In this document: piece after piece, positions 34,177-43,448 of the stretch
Layout of the letters: every line of letters starts with the position of its first letter
Position numbering within the stretch: the first letter of the stretch is position 1
Assembly (NCBI GenBank): GCA_052161645.1
Contig: CP197414.1
DNA from: Laterigemmans sp052161645
Lineage (GTDB): Bacteria; Planctomycetota; Planctomycetia; Pirellulales; Pirellulaceae
Strand: one strand, 5' to 3'
DNA length: 64,000 bases
Program-made: the position numbers and the translations under genes
Notes under the pieces: generated by a model
Databases searched by the model: none
What the model saw: only the letters and a program-made list of their open reading frames with translations
Told to the model about the DNA's origin: nothing

Positions 34177-36555
34177 ATGACCTGGACTAAGCATTTTACT
34201 CGTCTCACGACGAGCTTGGCGGTGCTTTGCATTGCCAACACAGGGTTTGCGCAAAGTGCGTCGGCCCAAACGGCTGCAAAGCCAGCTGGCGGTGAACAAG
34301 TTTCGGCCGGCGCGGTAAAGTGCCCGGTAATGGGTGTTACGAATGACGCCTCCGCTCGACACACCGCAGCCGGCGTCTATTCCAACGGTGACTGGTGGCC
34401 CAATCAGTTAAACCTGCAGATCCTTCATCAGAACTCGTCGATGGCGAACCCATTGGGCGGTCAATTCAACTACGCCGAAGAATTCAGCAAGCTTGATTTG
34501 GAGGCGTTAAGAAAAGACGTCAAGGAATTGATGACAACTTCACAAGATTGGTGGCCGGCCGATTACGGGCACTACGGACCGTTGTTCATTCGCATGGCTT
34601 GGCACAGCGCGGGAACCTATCGTGTCAGTGATGGACGCGGCGGCGCCTTCTATGGCACCCAGCGTTTTGCTCCGCTTAACAGTTGGCCCGACAATGCAAA
34701 CTTGGACAAAGCGCGTCGTTTGCTGTGGCCGATCAAGCAGAAATATGGCCAGAAAATTTCTTGGGCCGATCTGATGGTTTTGGCGGGCAATTGCGCCCTG
34801 GAGTCGATGGGATTTGAAACGATGGGGTTTGCCGGTGGCCGAGCCGATGTCTGGGAACCACAAACAGATGTTTATTGGGGACCGGAAAGCGAGTGGCTGG
34901 GTGACAAACGTTACTCGGGCGATCGTGAATTGGAGACGCCGTTGGCGGCGGTTCAAATGGGACTCATTTATGTCAACCCAGAAGGCCCGAACGGCAAACC
35001 CGACCCGCTGGCGGCGGCCCGCGATATTCGCGAAACCTTTGCTCGCATGGCAATGAACGACGAGGAAACAGTCGCGTTGATCGCTGGTGGTCATACGTTT
35101 GGAAAAGCTCACGGCGCTGCCACTCCAACCGGAAACGTTGGCCCCGAACCTGAAGGTGCCGGCCTTGTTGAGCAGGGCTTGGGTTGGAAGAACACGTACG
35201 GCAGTGGTAACGCTGGGGACACGATCACCAGCGGTCTTGAGGGTGCTTGGACTTCAACTCCCACGGCATGGTCGAATGGCTACTTCGATAACCTGTTCGA
35301 CTATGACTGGAAACTTGTCAAAAGCCCAGCCGGGGCTTGGCAATGGACTCCCAAAGACGATGCAGCTCAGGGGACGGTCCCCGACGCGCACGATCCAGCC
35401 AAGACGCACGCGCCGATGATGTTTACGACTGACATCGCGCTCAAGATGGACCCCGCTTATCGTCAGATCTCCAAGCGGTTTCATGAGAATCCTGACCAGT
35501 TCGCGACGGCATTTGCGAAGGCTTGGTACAAGCTAACGCACCGCGACATGGGACCCGTTTCACGTTGCCTCGGTCCCTTGGTTGCGGAGCCTCAGTTGTG
35601 GCAGGATCCCGTTCCGGCAGTCGATCATGAGTTGATCGGAGAGCGGGATATCGCGACGCTGAAGAGTCAAATTTTAGATTCCGGGCTTTCCATTTCGCAA
35701 CTCGTTTCCACCGCTTGGGCGTCAGCTTCGACGTTCCGTGGAACCGATAAGCGAGGTGGCGCTAACGGAGCTCGCATCCGCCTCGCGCCGCAAAAGGACT
35801 GGGCTGTGAATAACCCGGACCAATTAACGCGAGTGCTGAAAAAACTGGAAGCCATTCAGCAAAATTTCAATCGTGCCCAGTCAGGAAACAGACGCGTGTC
35901 GCTGGCCGACATGATTGTGTTGGGTGGCGTCGCCGCTGTGGAGGCTGCTGCCAAGAAGGCCGGGCACGATGTCAGAGTTCCGTTTGCTCCCGGCCGGACC
36001 GATGCTCTACCAGAGCAAACCGATGTCGAATCCTTCGCCGTACTTGAGCCAACTTCCGATGGTTTCCGCAACTACTTTAATCACGAATTGGATCGTCCTG
36101 CGGAAGAGTTGTTAATTGATCGCGCTCACTTGCTGACGCTCACCGCTCCAGAAATGACCGCCTTGATCGGTGGCATGCGGGTGTTGAACACGAACGTCGG
36201 TGTTCCACAAATGGGTGTCCTTACTAACCAGCCAGAGACGTTGTCCAATGACTTTTTCGTTAACTTGCTGGATATGAACATCGAGTGGAAGACTTCGTCA
36301 GTCTGCGATCATTTCTTCGAAGGTCGCGACCGCGAGACTGGCCAAATGAAATGGATGGGCAGCTCGGTGGACCTGGTATTCGGCTCGAACTCTCAACTGC
36401 GAGCGATCAGCGAAGTTTACGCCAGCGCCGATGCCGAGGCTCGGTTTGTGCAAGACTTCGTTGCCGCTTGGAACAAGGTGATGAATTTGGATCGTTTTGA
36501 CTTGGACCCGGCTCTCAAGGGGGCTGCTAAGCCGGTGGCACTTAGCCAACGCTAG
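34177..36555 (+). CDS. katG: Catalase-peroxidase with signal peptide
   Basis: Removes hydrogen peroxide by catalase and peroxidase action using haem. From the ATG at 34177 (GGAGAG upstream) the product is 792 aa. Residues 1-30 form a typical Sec signal (TRLTTSLAVLCIANTGFAQSASA), so the enzyme is probably periplasmic; most KatG proteins have none. Both halves of the duplicated fold are present. The active half has distal RMAWHSAGTYR, the Tyr of the Trp-Tyr-Met adduct in GLIYVNPEGPNG and proximal His in AGGHTFGKAHGA. The second half has SLADMIVLGGVAAVE and FAPGRTDA. No oxyR, perR or fur neighbour. Strong call. Confidence 0.95.
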   Translation: MTWTKHFTRLTTSLAVLCIANTGFAQSASAQTAAKPAGGEQVSAGAVKCPVMGVTNDASARHTAAGVYSNGDWWPNQLNLQILHQNSSMANPLGGQFNYAEEFSKLDLEALRKDVKELMTTSQDWWPADYGHYGPLFIRMAWHSAGTYRVSDGRGGAFYGTQRFAPLNSWPDNANLDKARRLLWPIKQKYGQKISWADLMVLAGNCALESMGFETMGFAGGRADVWEPQTDVYWGPESEWLGDKRYSGDRELETPLAAVQMGLIYVNPEGPNGKPDPLAAARDIRETFARMAMNDEETVALIAGGHTFGKAHGAATPTGNVGPEPEGAGLVEQGLGWKNTYGSGNAGDTITSGLEGAWTSTPTAWSNGYFDNLFDYDWKLVKSPAGAWQWTPKDDAAQGTVPDAHDPAKTHAPMMFTTDIALKMDPAYRQISKRFHENPDQFATAFAKAWYKLTHRDMGPVSRCLGPLVAEPQLWQDPVPAVDHELIGERDIATLKSQILDSGLSISQLVSTAWASASTFRGTDKRGGANGARIRLAPQKDWAVNNPDQLTRVLKKLEAIQQNFNRAQSGNRRVSLADMIVLGGVAAVEAAAKKAGHDVRVPFAPGRTDALPEQTDVESFAVLEPTSDGFRNYFNHELDRPAEELLIDRAHLLTLTAPEMTALIGGMRVLNTNVGVPQMGVLTNQPETLSNDFFVNLLDMNIEWKTSSVCDHFFEGRDRETGQMKWMGSSVDLVFGSNSQLRAISEVYASADAEARFVQDFVAAWNKVMNLDRFDLDPALKGAAKPVALSQR

Positions 36556-36819
36556 CGGCGATATCGGCGTGAGTCGATCTTTTTGTGTCATTCGAGATGG
36601 CGTTGGTTAATATCGCGGTTGCAACTGAAACCGCACTGGCCAACGCCATCGTTGACCCCGCTTGAAACCCAGTCGTTTCAACAAAACTCTGAGATGAACG
36701 CGAATTTCGGAGCCATGAAATTCGGCCGGCGAGCGGTTACGGGCAGTCGCCGCGGACCACAGCCCTACTCTGCAACTGGTTGGTTCAGAAATTAACGTCT
36801 TCTTGATCAAATGTCGACG

Positions 36820-38265
36820 CTATGACATTGAAGCCAGCAGCTCTGCGACTTTGATGGTGGCAAAGGTTGTGGCATAGTCCGACATGGCGTAGGGAATAAT
36901 CAAGTGTTCCTGGTGAACGATCGCTCCACATGTGTAAACCACGTTAGGGACGTAGCCTTCGCGTTCAACTTCATTCGGGGTGACAAGCGGTTCGTGCAGC
37001 CGGGCGATAACAACGGACGGATTGTCGATATCCAGCAGTATCGCGCCAATACAGTACTTTCGCATCGGCCCGACCCCGTGGGTGAGCACCAGCCAACCGG
37101 CGTCCGTTTCGATCGGCGATCCGCAGTTGCCCATCTGGACGTATTCCCAAGGGTTGGCGGGTTTAACGATCAATTCGCTGGTGTGCCAAAAGTAGAGCAA
37201 GTCGGAGTACATCAAAAACAAATGCTCGCCGTCTTGGCGACCCAGCATCGCGTAGTGGCCGTTGATCTTCCTCGGGAATAACGCCATACCTTTATTGGAA
37301 ACAGCGGGCCCGTTTAGCGTATGCATTTTGAAGCGGAGAAAGTCTTTCGTCTCTAACAATTGAGGCAACACCATCTGCCCGTCGTAAGCACTGTAGGTGG
37401 CGTAATATCGGCTACTGCCATCCTCGTGTTGGAAATGAACGAATCTCGCGTCCTCGATGCCGTTACTTTCGGTAGGGCTAAAAGGAAATATCACCCGTTC
37501 GGATAATTCGTGATCGGGAGTGTATTGGATCTCATAGTTTGATTTTGCCAGCATGAGAGTTCGCTTGACCAAGGGCTCAAGTTCTTCGTGACGAGAGCGG
37601 TGTTCCCGCAGTGATGCGGTTAGACGCATCTGGAGATGATCAAGGGTAAATTCCTCCGGGAGCGATGCGAGGACTTCGTAGGTGAAGGAATTCCCGAGGC
37701 CTAATTCGATCAGTTTGCGACGAAACAGATCATTGTCGTAACATGAATCAGGAACATAACGGGGAGTGGTAACGAACCGCACTGGTTCATCAACGACGAT
37801 GTTCACGTCACGGTCGATCGTTCCGCTGCGAAAAACGATCGACGAGATATGCCCTTCCCCGACCGCCCGCAAACTCATTGCGAACCGCCGAGAGCCGGCC
37901 GGCAAATCAGTCTGTTCGGGATGCCACACGAGCGAAGGATTGAACAGCGCCGCGGATTCCAACGCGTACTCCTGGGTAAAGTACGCCCCCAACAGCAACC
38001 GACGGTTTTCGCTCAGCGGGGTATCGGTCAGCAGATGGTGCTTAATGTCTTGAAATCTGCGCTCGAAATACGCTTTAGGTTTCTGATGTCGCCCGTGAAA
38101 TTCCTCCAGCACGTGAGTGAGTTGGTGGTCGACCTCCTGATCCGACAGCGTACAGACGCGTCCGATAACACGCAGCACGCGGTCGTTACCGGGCGGCTGG
38201 AATGGCCGCAAGACAACGCGTTGTTTGTTGGGAGAGAGAACGATATTGGTTCGATTGATTGGCAA
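36820..38265 (-). CDS. GH130 family glycosidase/mannoside phosphorylase (long form)
   Basis: A 481-aa five-bladed beta-propeller enzyme of GH130, a family of phosphorylases and hydrolases acting mostly on beta-mannosides. The family block with the catalytic Asp is ESNGIEDARFVHF, followed by GMALFPRKINGHYAMLGRQDGEHLF and PIETDAGWLVLTHGVGPMRKYCIGAILLD. About 190 residues precede the propeller (QLTHVLEEFHGRHQ ... PRYVPDSCYDNDLFRRKLIELGLG), giving the long form often seen beside a GT4 gene. It starts six bases after the stop of the GT4 fusion gene, so it belongs to the same transcript. Substrate not known. Confidence 0.88.
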   Translation of the reverse strand: MPINRTNIVLSPNKQRVVLRPFQPPGNDRVLRVIGRVCTLSDQEVDHQLTHVLEEFHGRHQKPKAYFERRFQDIKHHLLTDTPLSENRRLLLGAYFTQEYALESAALFNPSLVWHPEQTDLPAGSRRFAMSLRAVGEGHISSIVFRSGTIDRDVNIVVDEPVRFVTTPRYVPDSCYDNDLFRRKLIELGLGNSFTYEVLASLPEEFTLDHLQMRLTASLREHRSRHEELEPLVKRTLMLAKSNYEIQYTPDHELSERVIFPFSPTESNGIEDARFVHFQHEDGSSRYYATYSAYDGQMVLPQLLETKDFLRFKMHTLNGPAVSNKGMALFPRKINGHYAMLGRQDGEHLFLMYSDLLYFWHTSELIVKPANPWEYVQMGNCGSPIETDAGWLVLTHGVGPMRKYCIGAILLDIDNPSVVIARLHEPLVTPNEVEREGYVPNVVYTCGAIVHQEHLIIPYAMSDYATTFATIKVAELLASMS

Positions 38266-38271
38266 TTATTT

Positions 38272-40542
38272 TCAACTAACGGTGTTAGAGATGACGCGCA
38301 TCGTCGCGCTGAGGCCGCGCATTTCGACGAGCGCGAGTAAAAAAGCAAGTGTCGACTCGGCACCTTGGTTTGCGTTGACTTGATTCTCCATCAAGCCATC
38401 AAAGCAACCGCCCGTCGATGGATCATAGATCGGTTCGCCGAGATCATTGCGTCCCAAAAACCAATCAAAGGCCAAGTGAGCTTGTTCGGTCCAAAAGGGA
38501 TCTTTACTGAAAGCAAACGCCTCGATCGACGCCGAAACCATCGCGTGAGCCTCAATGGCTTGCTGGTCAAACACCGCCGCCACCTTGCCCTCGCGGCTAA
38601 AGCCGTTGGAACCAATCGGGCGGAATCGCCCCTGCGGCGAAAGCTGAATTTCGCAAAGCCATCGCAAAGATTTTAGTCCGATATTGGCCGCTCGCCGATC
38701 ATCAGACCAGCGGCCGTGGGTGATCAACGCCTGCGATAACTTGGCGTTGTTGTAGGTCGCTATATTTTCAAACCAGGGCCAAGCATCCGAAGCCGTCGCA
38801 TCGTACATGTCGGCAAGCCGGTCTGCCAACTGCTGGCTCATCGTCGCAGCACTGCGATCACCGCTGTAACGCCGCAAATACTCATGAATGCCAAGAATGG
38901 CAAGGGCCCAAGCTCGAGGCGATGTGGTCTGCTCACAGGCCGGAAGTGCCCGCTGAAATAGGTCGCGAGCCCAGGCGGACAACCCTGCGCGGCGCGAACG
39001 ACCAATGCATGTCCCCAACGCCCACAACGCACGGCCTTGGGAGTCGTCTGAACCATCTTCCTCTAGCCAACGACGATCAAAACTGAGGAAATTGCGAAAT
39101 CGATTGGTGTTGCGATTGAAGGCGTTATTCAAAAAGGCAGCATAGCGAGATGCAAGTGAGTGCACTTCGGGCGAGTCCCTACCCTGCGCCTCCAGCAAGA
39201 CAGTCAGGATCAACGCTCGCGCGTTATCATCAGTACAGTAGCCGTGCGCGTGATCGGGAATCGAATAGATGGCGTGTTGGATGACGCCAGTGGAGTCACT
39301 TAAGTGTTGTAGATGGTCGAGCTGCATGTGCGGCAGGGCCAGCGGCTGCTCGTCAAGCGTGCGGACGGCAAGTGGCTTTAGCGACAAGCTATTTTGATCG
39401 CGCGCCCGCTTGAAAGAGTCGAGGTACAGCTGGGAAACGTGATCCCAAGTCATGCTACGCCCCAATTCATGAGCCCGGTCTCGCATCGCAAGCCGCCGCT
39501 CGTCGTCGCCGAGCAACCCGATGACTTCTCGGGCGATCGCAGACGAATCGGCAAATGGGACCAAGACCCCACGCCCATCGGCAAGTAATTCCTCGGCATG
39601 CCAATACGGCGTGGAGATCACAGCCTGGCCACAACCGAACGCGTAAGCCAACGTACCCGAAACCGCTTGCTGGACGTTCAGATAAGGGGTGATATACAGG
39701 TCGGCCGCCCCGATAAACTCGGTTAGCTCTTCCAGTTCGACAAAGCGGTTGTAAAAGCTCACATGCTTGGTGATGCCAAGCTCCTTGGCTATTCGTTCCA
39801 AGCTGATGCGATAGCGTTCACCCTGCTCACGTACCAAGCTCGGATGCGTCGCCCCAAGGACGATATAAATAAAGTCCGGGAATTTGACCACGATTTCGGG
39901 AATCGCTTTGAGGACATGCTCCACCCCCTTACCAGGTGAGAGCAGGCCAAAAGTCAATGCTACAGGTTTGTCTTCGACATCAAACTGAGCTTTTAAAACC
40001 TTCTGGTCAGCGTTGGGAGCATCGGGAATTCCGTGCGCAATCAAATCGACTTGGTCGCTATCGACCGAGTAAGTATTCAGCAAAGTTTGACGGCAACGCT
40101 CGGTCATCACGACCAGTCGCGTCGAGAGGCGAACCAGCTGCATCATCACGGCGCGCTGCGTTTGATTTGGCTCCGACAGCACGGTATGTAGAGTCGTGAT
40201 TACCGGAATGCGTAGGTCTTGCAGAAGTGCCAGAACGTGACTGCCACAAGGGCCACCGAAGATCCCAAATTCGTGCTGCAATGAGACGACATCGACGTTG
40301 CTGCAATTTAGAAAGTCCGCTGCATTGCGGTACTCATCCAGCTCTTGTTCGGCAACTTGAAATTGAACCTCGTCGTCATAGGCATATCCGCCGGCGATGT
40401 CGTCAATGGTGACAACAACACACTTCGCCTTGGACTGATTGGCGACCGCTATCCGCAAATCGTGAGTGAACGTTGCGATGCCACATTTGCGAGGAAGGTA
40501 GTTACCAACAAATGCGATTTTCATTGACGTGGGTGTAGTCAT
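38272..40542 (-). CDS. GT4 glycosyltransferase fused to an (alpha/alpha)6-like domain
   Basis: A 756-aa cytoplasmic protein from the ATG at 40542, which overlaps the upstream stop as ATGA and so decides the start (an upstream frame to 40605 is leader). The N-terminal half (about 1-385) is a GT-B, family 4 retaining glycosyltransferase: KIAFVGNYLPRKCGIATFTHD, VSLQHEFGIFGG, LTFGLLSPGKG, and the donor-site region VQQAVSGTLAYAFGCGQAVISTPYWHAEELL. The C-terminal half (about 405-745) is all-helical with repeated W/D-rich blocks (YCTDDNARALIL; WPWFENIATYNNAKLSQALI; FDQQAIEAHAM), which looks like an (alpha/alpha)6 toroid. It is flanked by two GH130 genes. It may build the glycan those enzymes cut. 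Confidence 0.86.
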   Translation of the reverse strand: MTTPTSMKIAFVGNYLPRKCGIATFTHDLRIAVANQSKAKCVVVTIDDIAGGYAYDDEVQFQVAEQELDEYRNAADFLNCSNVDVVSLQHEFGIFGGPCGSHVLALLQDLRIPVITTLHTVLSEPNQTQRAVMMQLVRLSTRLVVMTERCRQTLLNTYSVDSDQVDLIAHGIPDAPNADQKVLKAQFDVEDKPVALTFGLLSPGKGVEHVLKAIPEIVVKFPDFIYIVLGATHPSLVREQGERYRISLERIAKELGITKHVSFYNRFVELEELTEFIGAADLYITPYLNVQQAVSGTLAYAFGCGQAVISTPYWHAEELLADGRGVLVPFADSSAIAREVIGLLGDDERRLAMRDRAHELGRSMTWDHVSQLYLDSFKRARDQNSLSLKPLAVRTLDEQPLALPHMQLDHLQHLSDSTGVIQHAIYSIPDHAHGYCTDDNARALILTVLLEAQGRDSPEVHSLASRYAAFLNNAFNRNTNRFRNFLSFDRRWLEEDGSDDSQGRALWALGTCIGRSRRAGLSAWARDLFQRALPACEQTTSPRAWALAILGIHEYLRRYSGDRSAATMSQQLADRLADMYDATASDAWPWFENIATYNNAKLSQALITHGRWSDDRRAANIGLKSLRWLCEIQLSPQGRFRPIGSNGFSREGKVAAVFDQQAIEAHAMVSASIEAFAFSKDPFWTEQAHLAFDWFLGRNDLGEPIYDPSTGGCFDGLMENQVNANQGAESTLAFLLALVEMRGLSATMRVISNTVS

Positions 40543-41633
40543 TGTTGTGATATGTTCTCTTTTTGAAAATCGAGCGACCCCAGCAAGGATTGCTTCGAGA
40601 ACCAAGCCGAAGCGACACAGGTGTCGGCTGCTCCGTAAAACACTTGCAGCTCATCGCCGCTCTCAATCATTGCTGTCGGAAAAATAACATCAGGGACAAA
40701 TCCGCTCGTTTCAAAATTGGTAGTCGGCTGCATGATGGGCTGGTTCGAGCGAGCCAATACGCGGCCGGGTTGATCTCGATCGAGCAACAATGCACCAACG
40801 CAGTAGCAGCCCACCCTGCCGGCCACGTTGGACAGTGTGCTGCCGTGGTACAAGGTCAACCACCCTTCATCACATAGCAGCGGCGGGGTCCCACTACCGA
40901 CGCGATCACCTTCCCAGGCACGCATACCTCCAAGCACAAATTCATGGCGTCCCCAGTGAATCAGGTCGGGCGAACGGGCGAGCCATATTTGTGGGGGGCT
41001 AAAATGAGAGTGTGGATTCGGACGATGCAATGCCAGGAAGTCACCGTTGACGCGTCCCGGAAAAAGTACGACGTCTTTGTTTTCGCTTGCAAAAATGATT
41101 CCATGTCGATCAAACTTTACAAAGTCTGTCGTCGACATCAGTGCAGTCGCAGCACCCGATTGAGAAACTGCGACGTAAGTGATCCAGTAAGTGTCGTCTA
41201 TCTTGGTGACCCGCGGATCTTCGATACCGTAGGCTTCCCAAGGACCTTCGGGAAGTATGGCAGCCACAAACTCCCACGATGATTCACTTTTCCCATTCGC
41301 CAGGCGAAATAGCTGCAAATGGGAGACAGACGTCAGGCGTAGATTGCCGCTGTTTGACTCCCAGACGACGCGAGCATCGGAGTGGATCAACTCGGCATCG
41401 CGAACCCAATTTGCCCCCACGATCCCTTGAGAAGACCAGTGCGGCAAGGCCGTCCAGCCCGCACGTTGCTCCGCTGGACGCTCGGCGACTCTGGCGAGCA
41501 TGTAGAGGCTATCACCGACCCGCGCTACGGCAGGGTTGAAAACCCCAATGACTTCCAATTCGCCATGCGATGGCTGAAGAGCACGCGGTTCCAACAGTAG
41601 TAAATTAGATCGTCTTGCGATCATGGTCTGCAC
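40539..41633 (-). CDS. GH130 family glycosidase/mannoside phosphorylase (short form)
   Basis: A 364-aa GH130 beta-propeller and the first gene of the three-gene glycan operon. Catalytic block YGIEDPRVTKIDDTYWITY with the conserved Asp; also VLFPGRVNGDFLALHRP, the substrate region PPQIWLARSPDLIHWG, and GWLTLYHG. It resembles the PH1107-related branch. The stop overlaps the GT4 start by four bases. Phosphorolysis versus hydrolysis cannot be decided by eye; in known phosphorylases a pair of basic residues binds phosphate. No signal peptide, so it works in the cytoplasm, in line with a stored or recycled oligosaccharide. Confidence 0.88.
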   Translation of the reverse strand: MQTMIARRSNLLLLEPRALQPSHGELEVIGVFNPAVARVGDSLYMLARVAERPAEQRAGWTALPHWSSQGIVGANWVRDAELIHSDARVVWESNSGNLRLTSVSHLQLFRLANGKSESSWEFVAAILPEGPWEAYGIEDPRVTKIDDTYWITYVAVSQSGAATALMSTTDFVKFDRHGIIFASENKDVVLFPGRVNGDFLALHRPNPHSHFSPPQIWLARSPDLIHWGRHEFVLGGMRAWEGDRVGSGTPPLLCDEGWLTLYHGSTLSNVAGRVGCYCVGALLLDRDQPGRVLARSNQPIMQPTTNFETSGFVPDVIFPTAMIESGDELQVFYGAADTCVASAWFSKQSLLGSLDFQKENISQQ

Positions 41634-42430
41634 GTAACGATTTGTGGTATCGATTGATCACGATCGGCACGCAGCTAACATTGCCGTATCATGGAATTCC
41701 ATTCCAAATTTTGGGGATGCGCGAACCGAGAATGCCTCAAGCTAAAAATGGGGCAAAGCACCTTCGAGAACCAATCCGTGTGAACTGGTCACGCAATCTG
41801 AGCTGAATCGACTTAAGAGCGGATTGAAATGTCGCAGCGTCATGATTGCCTCCTTGGGGCAATCGCTGGGCCTGCTGCGGTTGGTCTGTCGAAAAGAATC
41901 TTCAACGAGAACAAACAGCGGAGTGCGAGCGACGAGCCTGCCGTCGTGAGCACGACAAGAAACCGCCGGCGGCATCTGAATGCGAGTTTCGCGCAGGCCA
42001 ACTCCTCAGCATACCACGATTCCGGCCCAGCACAACCGTCAAACGATTTAGTGTTCCGGGGACGGCGCTGCGTTTACCGCCGGCTGCCGTCTATGATCCC
42101 TTCAGGATCGGGCGACGTGTGTCTTTGGAAGCCTATTGCAAGCCCGTAACCGAAAGACCGACCGCGGAGCGGTCACAGATTACTCACTCCGTGTTCATGA
42201 ACGACGCAACAAAGCTCGAGAACTTAGGATGTGCCCGAACGGCAACGAGGGCTGGGGCCTGTTTCAATTGAGGCGCGGTGTTCGCCTCCGCATCATCGAT
42301 CCAGTCGGCGAAACGATCAGCCGAGCGGAACGCATCTTCGCTCTTCGCTGATCTCGTTAGGCTGAGGATGCGGACGCGCATGAGTCGTGGCACGAGCTGC
42401 GGCGTTTGCCCCATCACAAATTCGACGTCG
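41634..42430. other. Gene-poor strip with short palindromes
   Basis: No intact gene. Frames of 60-140 codons run on both strands, but none has a ribosome site or family look. At 42040-42180 GC-rich palindromes recur: GATCC-CTTCA-GGATC at 42095-42109 and GACCG-CGGAG-CGGTC at 42160-42174, separated by CCGGCTGCCG-like sequence. I have met similar palindromic filler in other planctomycete intergenic DNA, but cannot verify copy number here. Confidence 0.5.
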
Positions 42431-42652
42431 ACCCCTGACAAGTTCCATGGCGAAAAAAGGTTGTCCCTGATCTGTCATCCCGCCGTCATAAACGCGAGCG
42501 ATATTAGGATGATCCATAACCGCGAGCGCCTGGCGTTCTTGCTCAAAGCGACTTACAACCGCTTTGGAATCCATCCCCTTTTTAATCAACTTCAGCGCGA
42601 CGCGTCGCTTGATGGGATTGGATTGATACGCATCACCAGAATAACCAAGTCG
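42431..42652 (-). pseudogene. Decayed Ser/Thr protein kinase fragment
   Basis: About 74 codons encode the first part of a Hanks-type kinase domain: NPIKRRVALKLIKKGMDS (with the ATP-site Lys), then RFEQERQALAVMDHPNIARVYDGG and QPFFAMELVRG. The Gly-rich loop ahead of it is degraded (LGYSGDAY), and after MELVRG the expected EFCD continuation is split over two frames (VEF in one, CDGAN in another). No HRD or DFG motif follows. Clearly a remnant, not a working gene; it belongs to a different kinase branch from the two intact kinases here. Confidence 0.75.
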
Positions 42653-42914
42653 ACATCATTCATCTCAACGTCTTTCAGCTTTGACCATGGGCGGTTGTTA
42701 TTTTCTCGCCGCAGAGAATCGGACAAACTGCTTGTCAGCTGCGTGGGATTATACTGAAATGCCCGCTGCAACGTCATAGTCGGACAAGCGGGCGGATCGG
42801 AACGCTGTGTTCGCTCACTCGAGTTAACGAGCGTATGTTACCTTGCCTAAATGCGGTCGTAACTTTAGGTTCCAGGGAGAACTGCATCACCCTCCACGAA
42901 GAACTTCAGAGCTT

Positions 42915-43448
42915 TTAGGCAGACTGGTCTGCCGATTTCTCCACCACCTTTGTTTCGATTTGGCAAACCCAAAGGCCAACAATGCGCAGCCCGTATGTGG
43001 CTGCAGCGATCGCTAACGATGAAGGAAAGGCATACGACATCGAAAAGCTGCAAGACCAAACCAGGAATGCAACCCATCCAATGGTTAAGAGAATCCCAAA
43101 AGGTGCAATAATTCCAACCACTGCCAAACGTTTAAGAAAGGTTATTTCAATCATCCTGCGCACTAGGAATAGGCCCGCTAGCAACGCAAACAGGGCAAAT
43201 AGCAAGGCAATCGCTAGCACGATCGTCTGTGCTGCGAGCGACAAGTTGGTCACCGGCATCATCCATCTAGCAGCCGACAAAAGCACGCCGACTGGCAAGC
43301 ATACAGCTAGTAAATCGGCAATGGCTATCTTTGCGAAAGAAAACGATAACTCGGTGTCGTCAGCTCGAAAAAACGGCTCGAATACGGCCCAGCCAACGAC
43401 CCCGGTTATTGCAAAATAGGGTAGTGCGAAAATCTCCAGCATATTCAA
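42915..43448 (-). CDS. Small multi-pass membrane protein, unknown
   Basis: A 177-aa protein with about five hydrophobic segments (roughly 5-25, 38-60, 72-98, 108-132, 135-160) joined by short loops, and a charged C-terminal tail (QIETKVVEKSADQSA). No transporter signature or catalytic motif. It stands alone in a gene-poor strip, on the same strand as the kinase remnant. Role unknown. Confidence 0.65.
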   Translation of the reverse strand: MNMLEIFALPYFAITGVVGWAVFEPFFRADDTELSFSFAKIAIADLLAVCLPVGVLLSAARWMMPVTNLSLAAQTIVLAIALLFALFALLAGLFLVRRMIEITFLKRLAVVGIIAPFGILLTIGWVAFLVWSCSFSMSYAFPSSLAIAAATYGLRIVGLWVCQIETKVVEKSADQSA

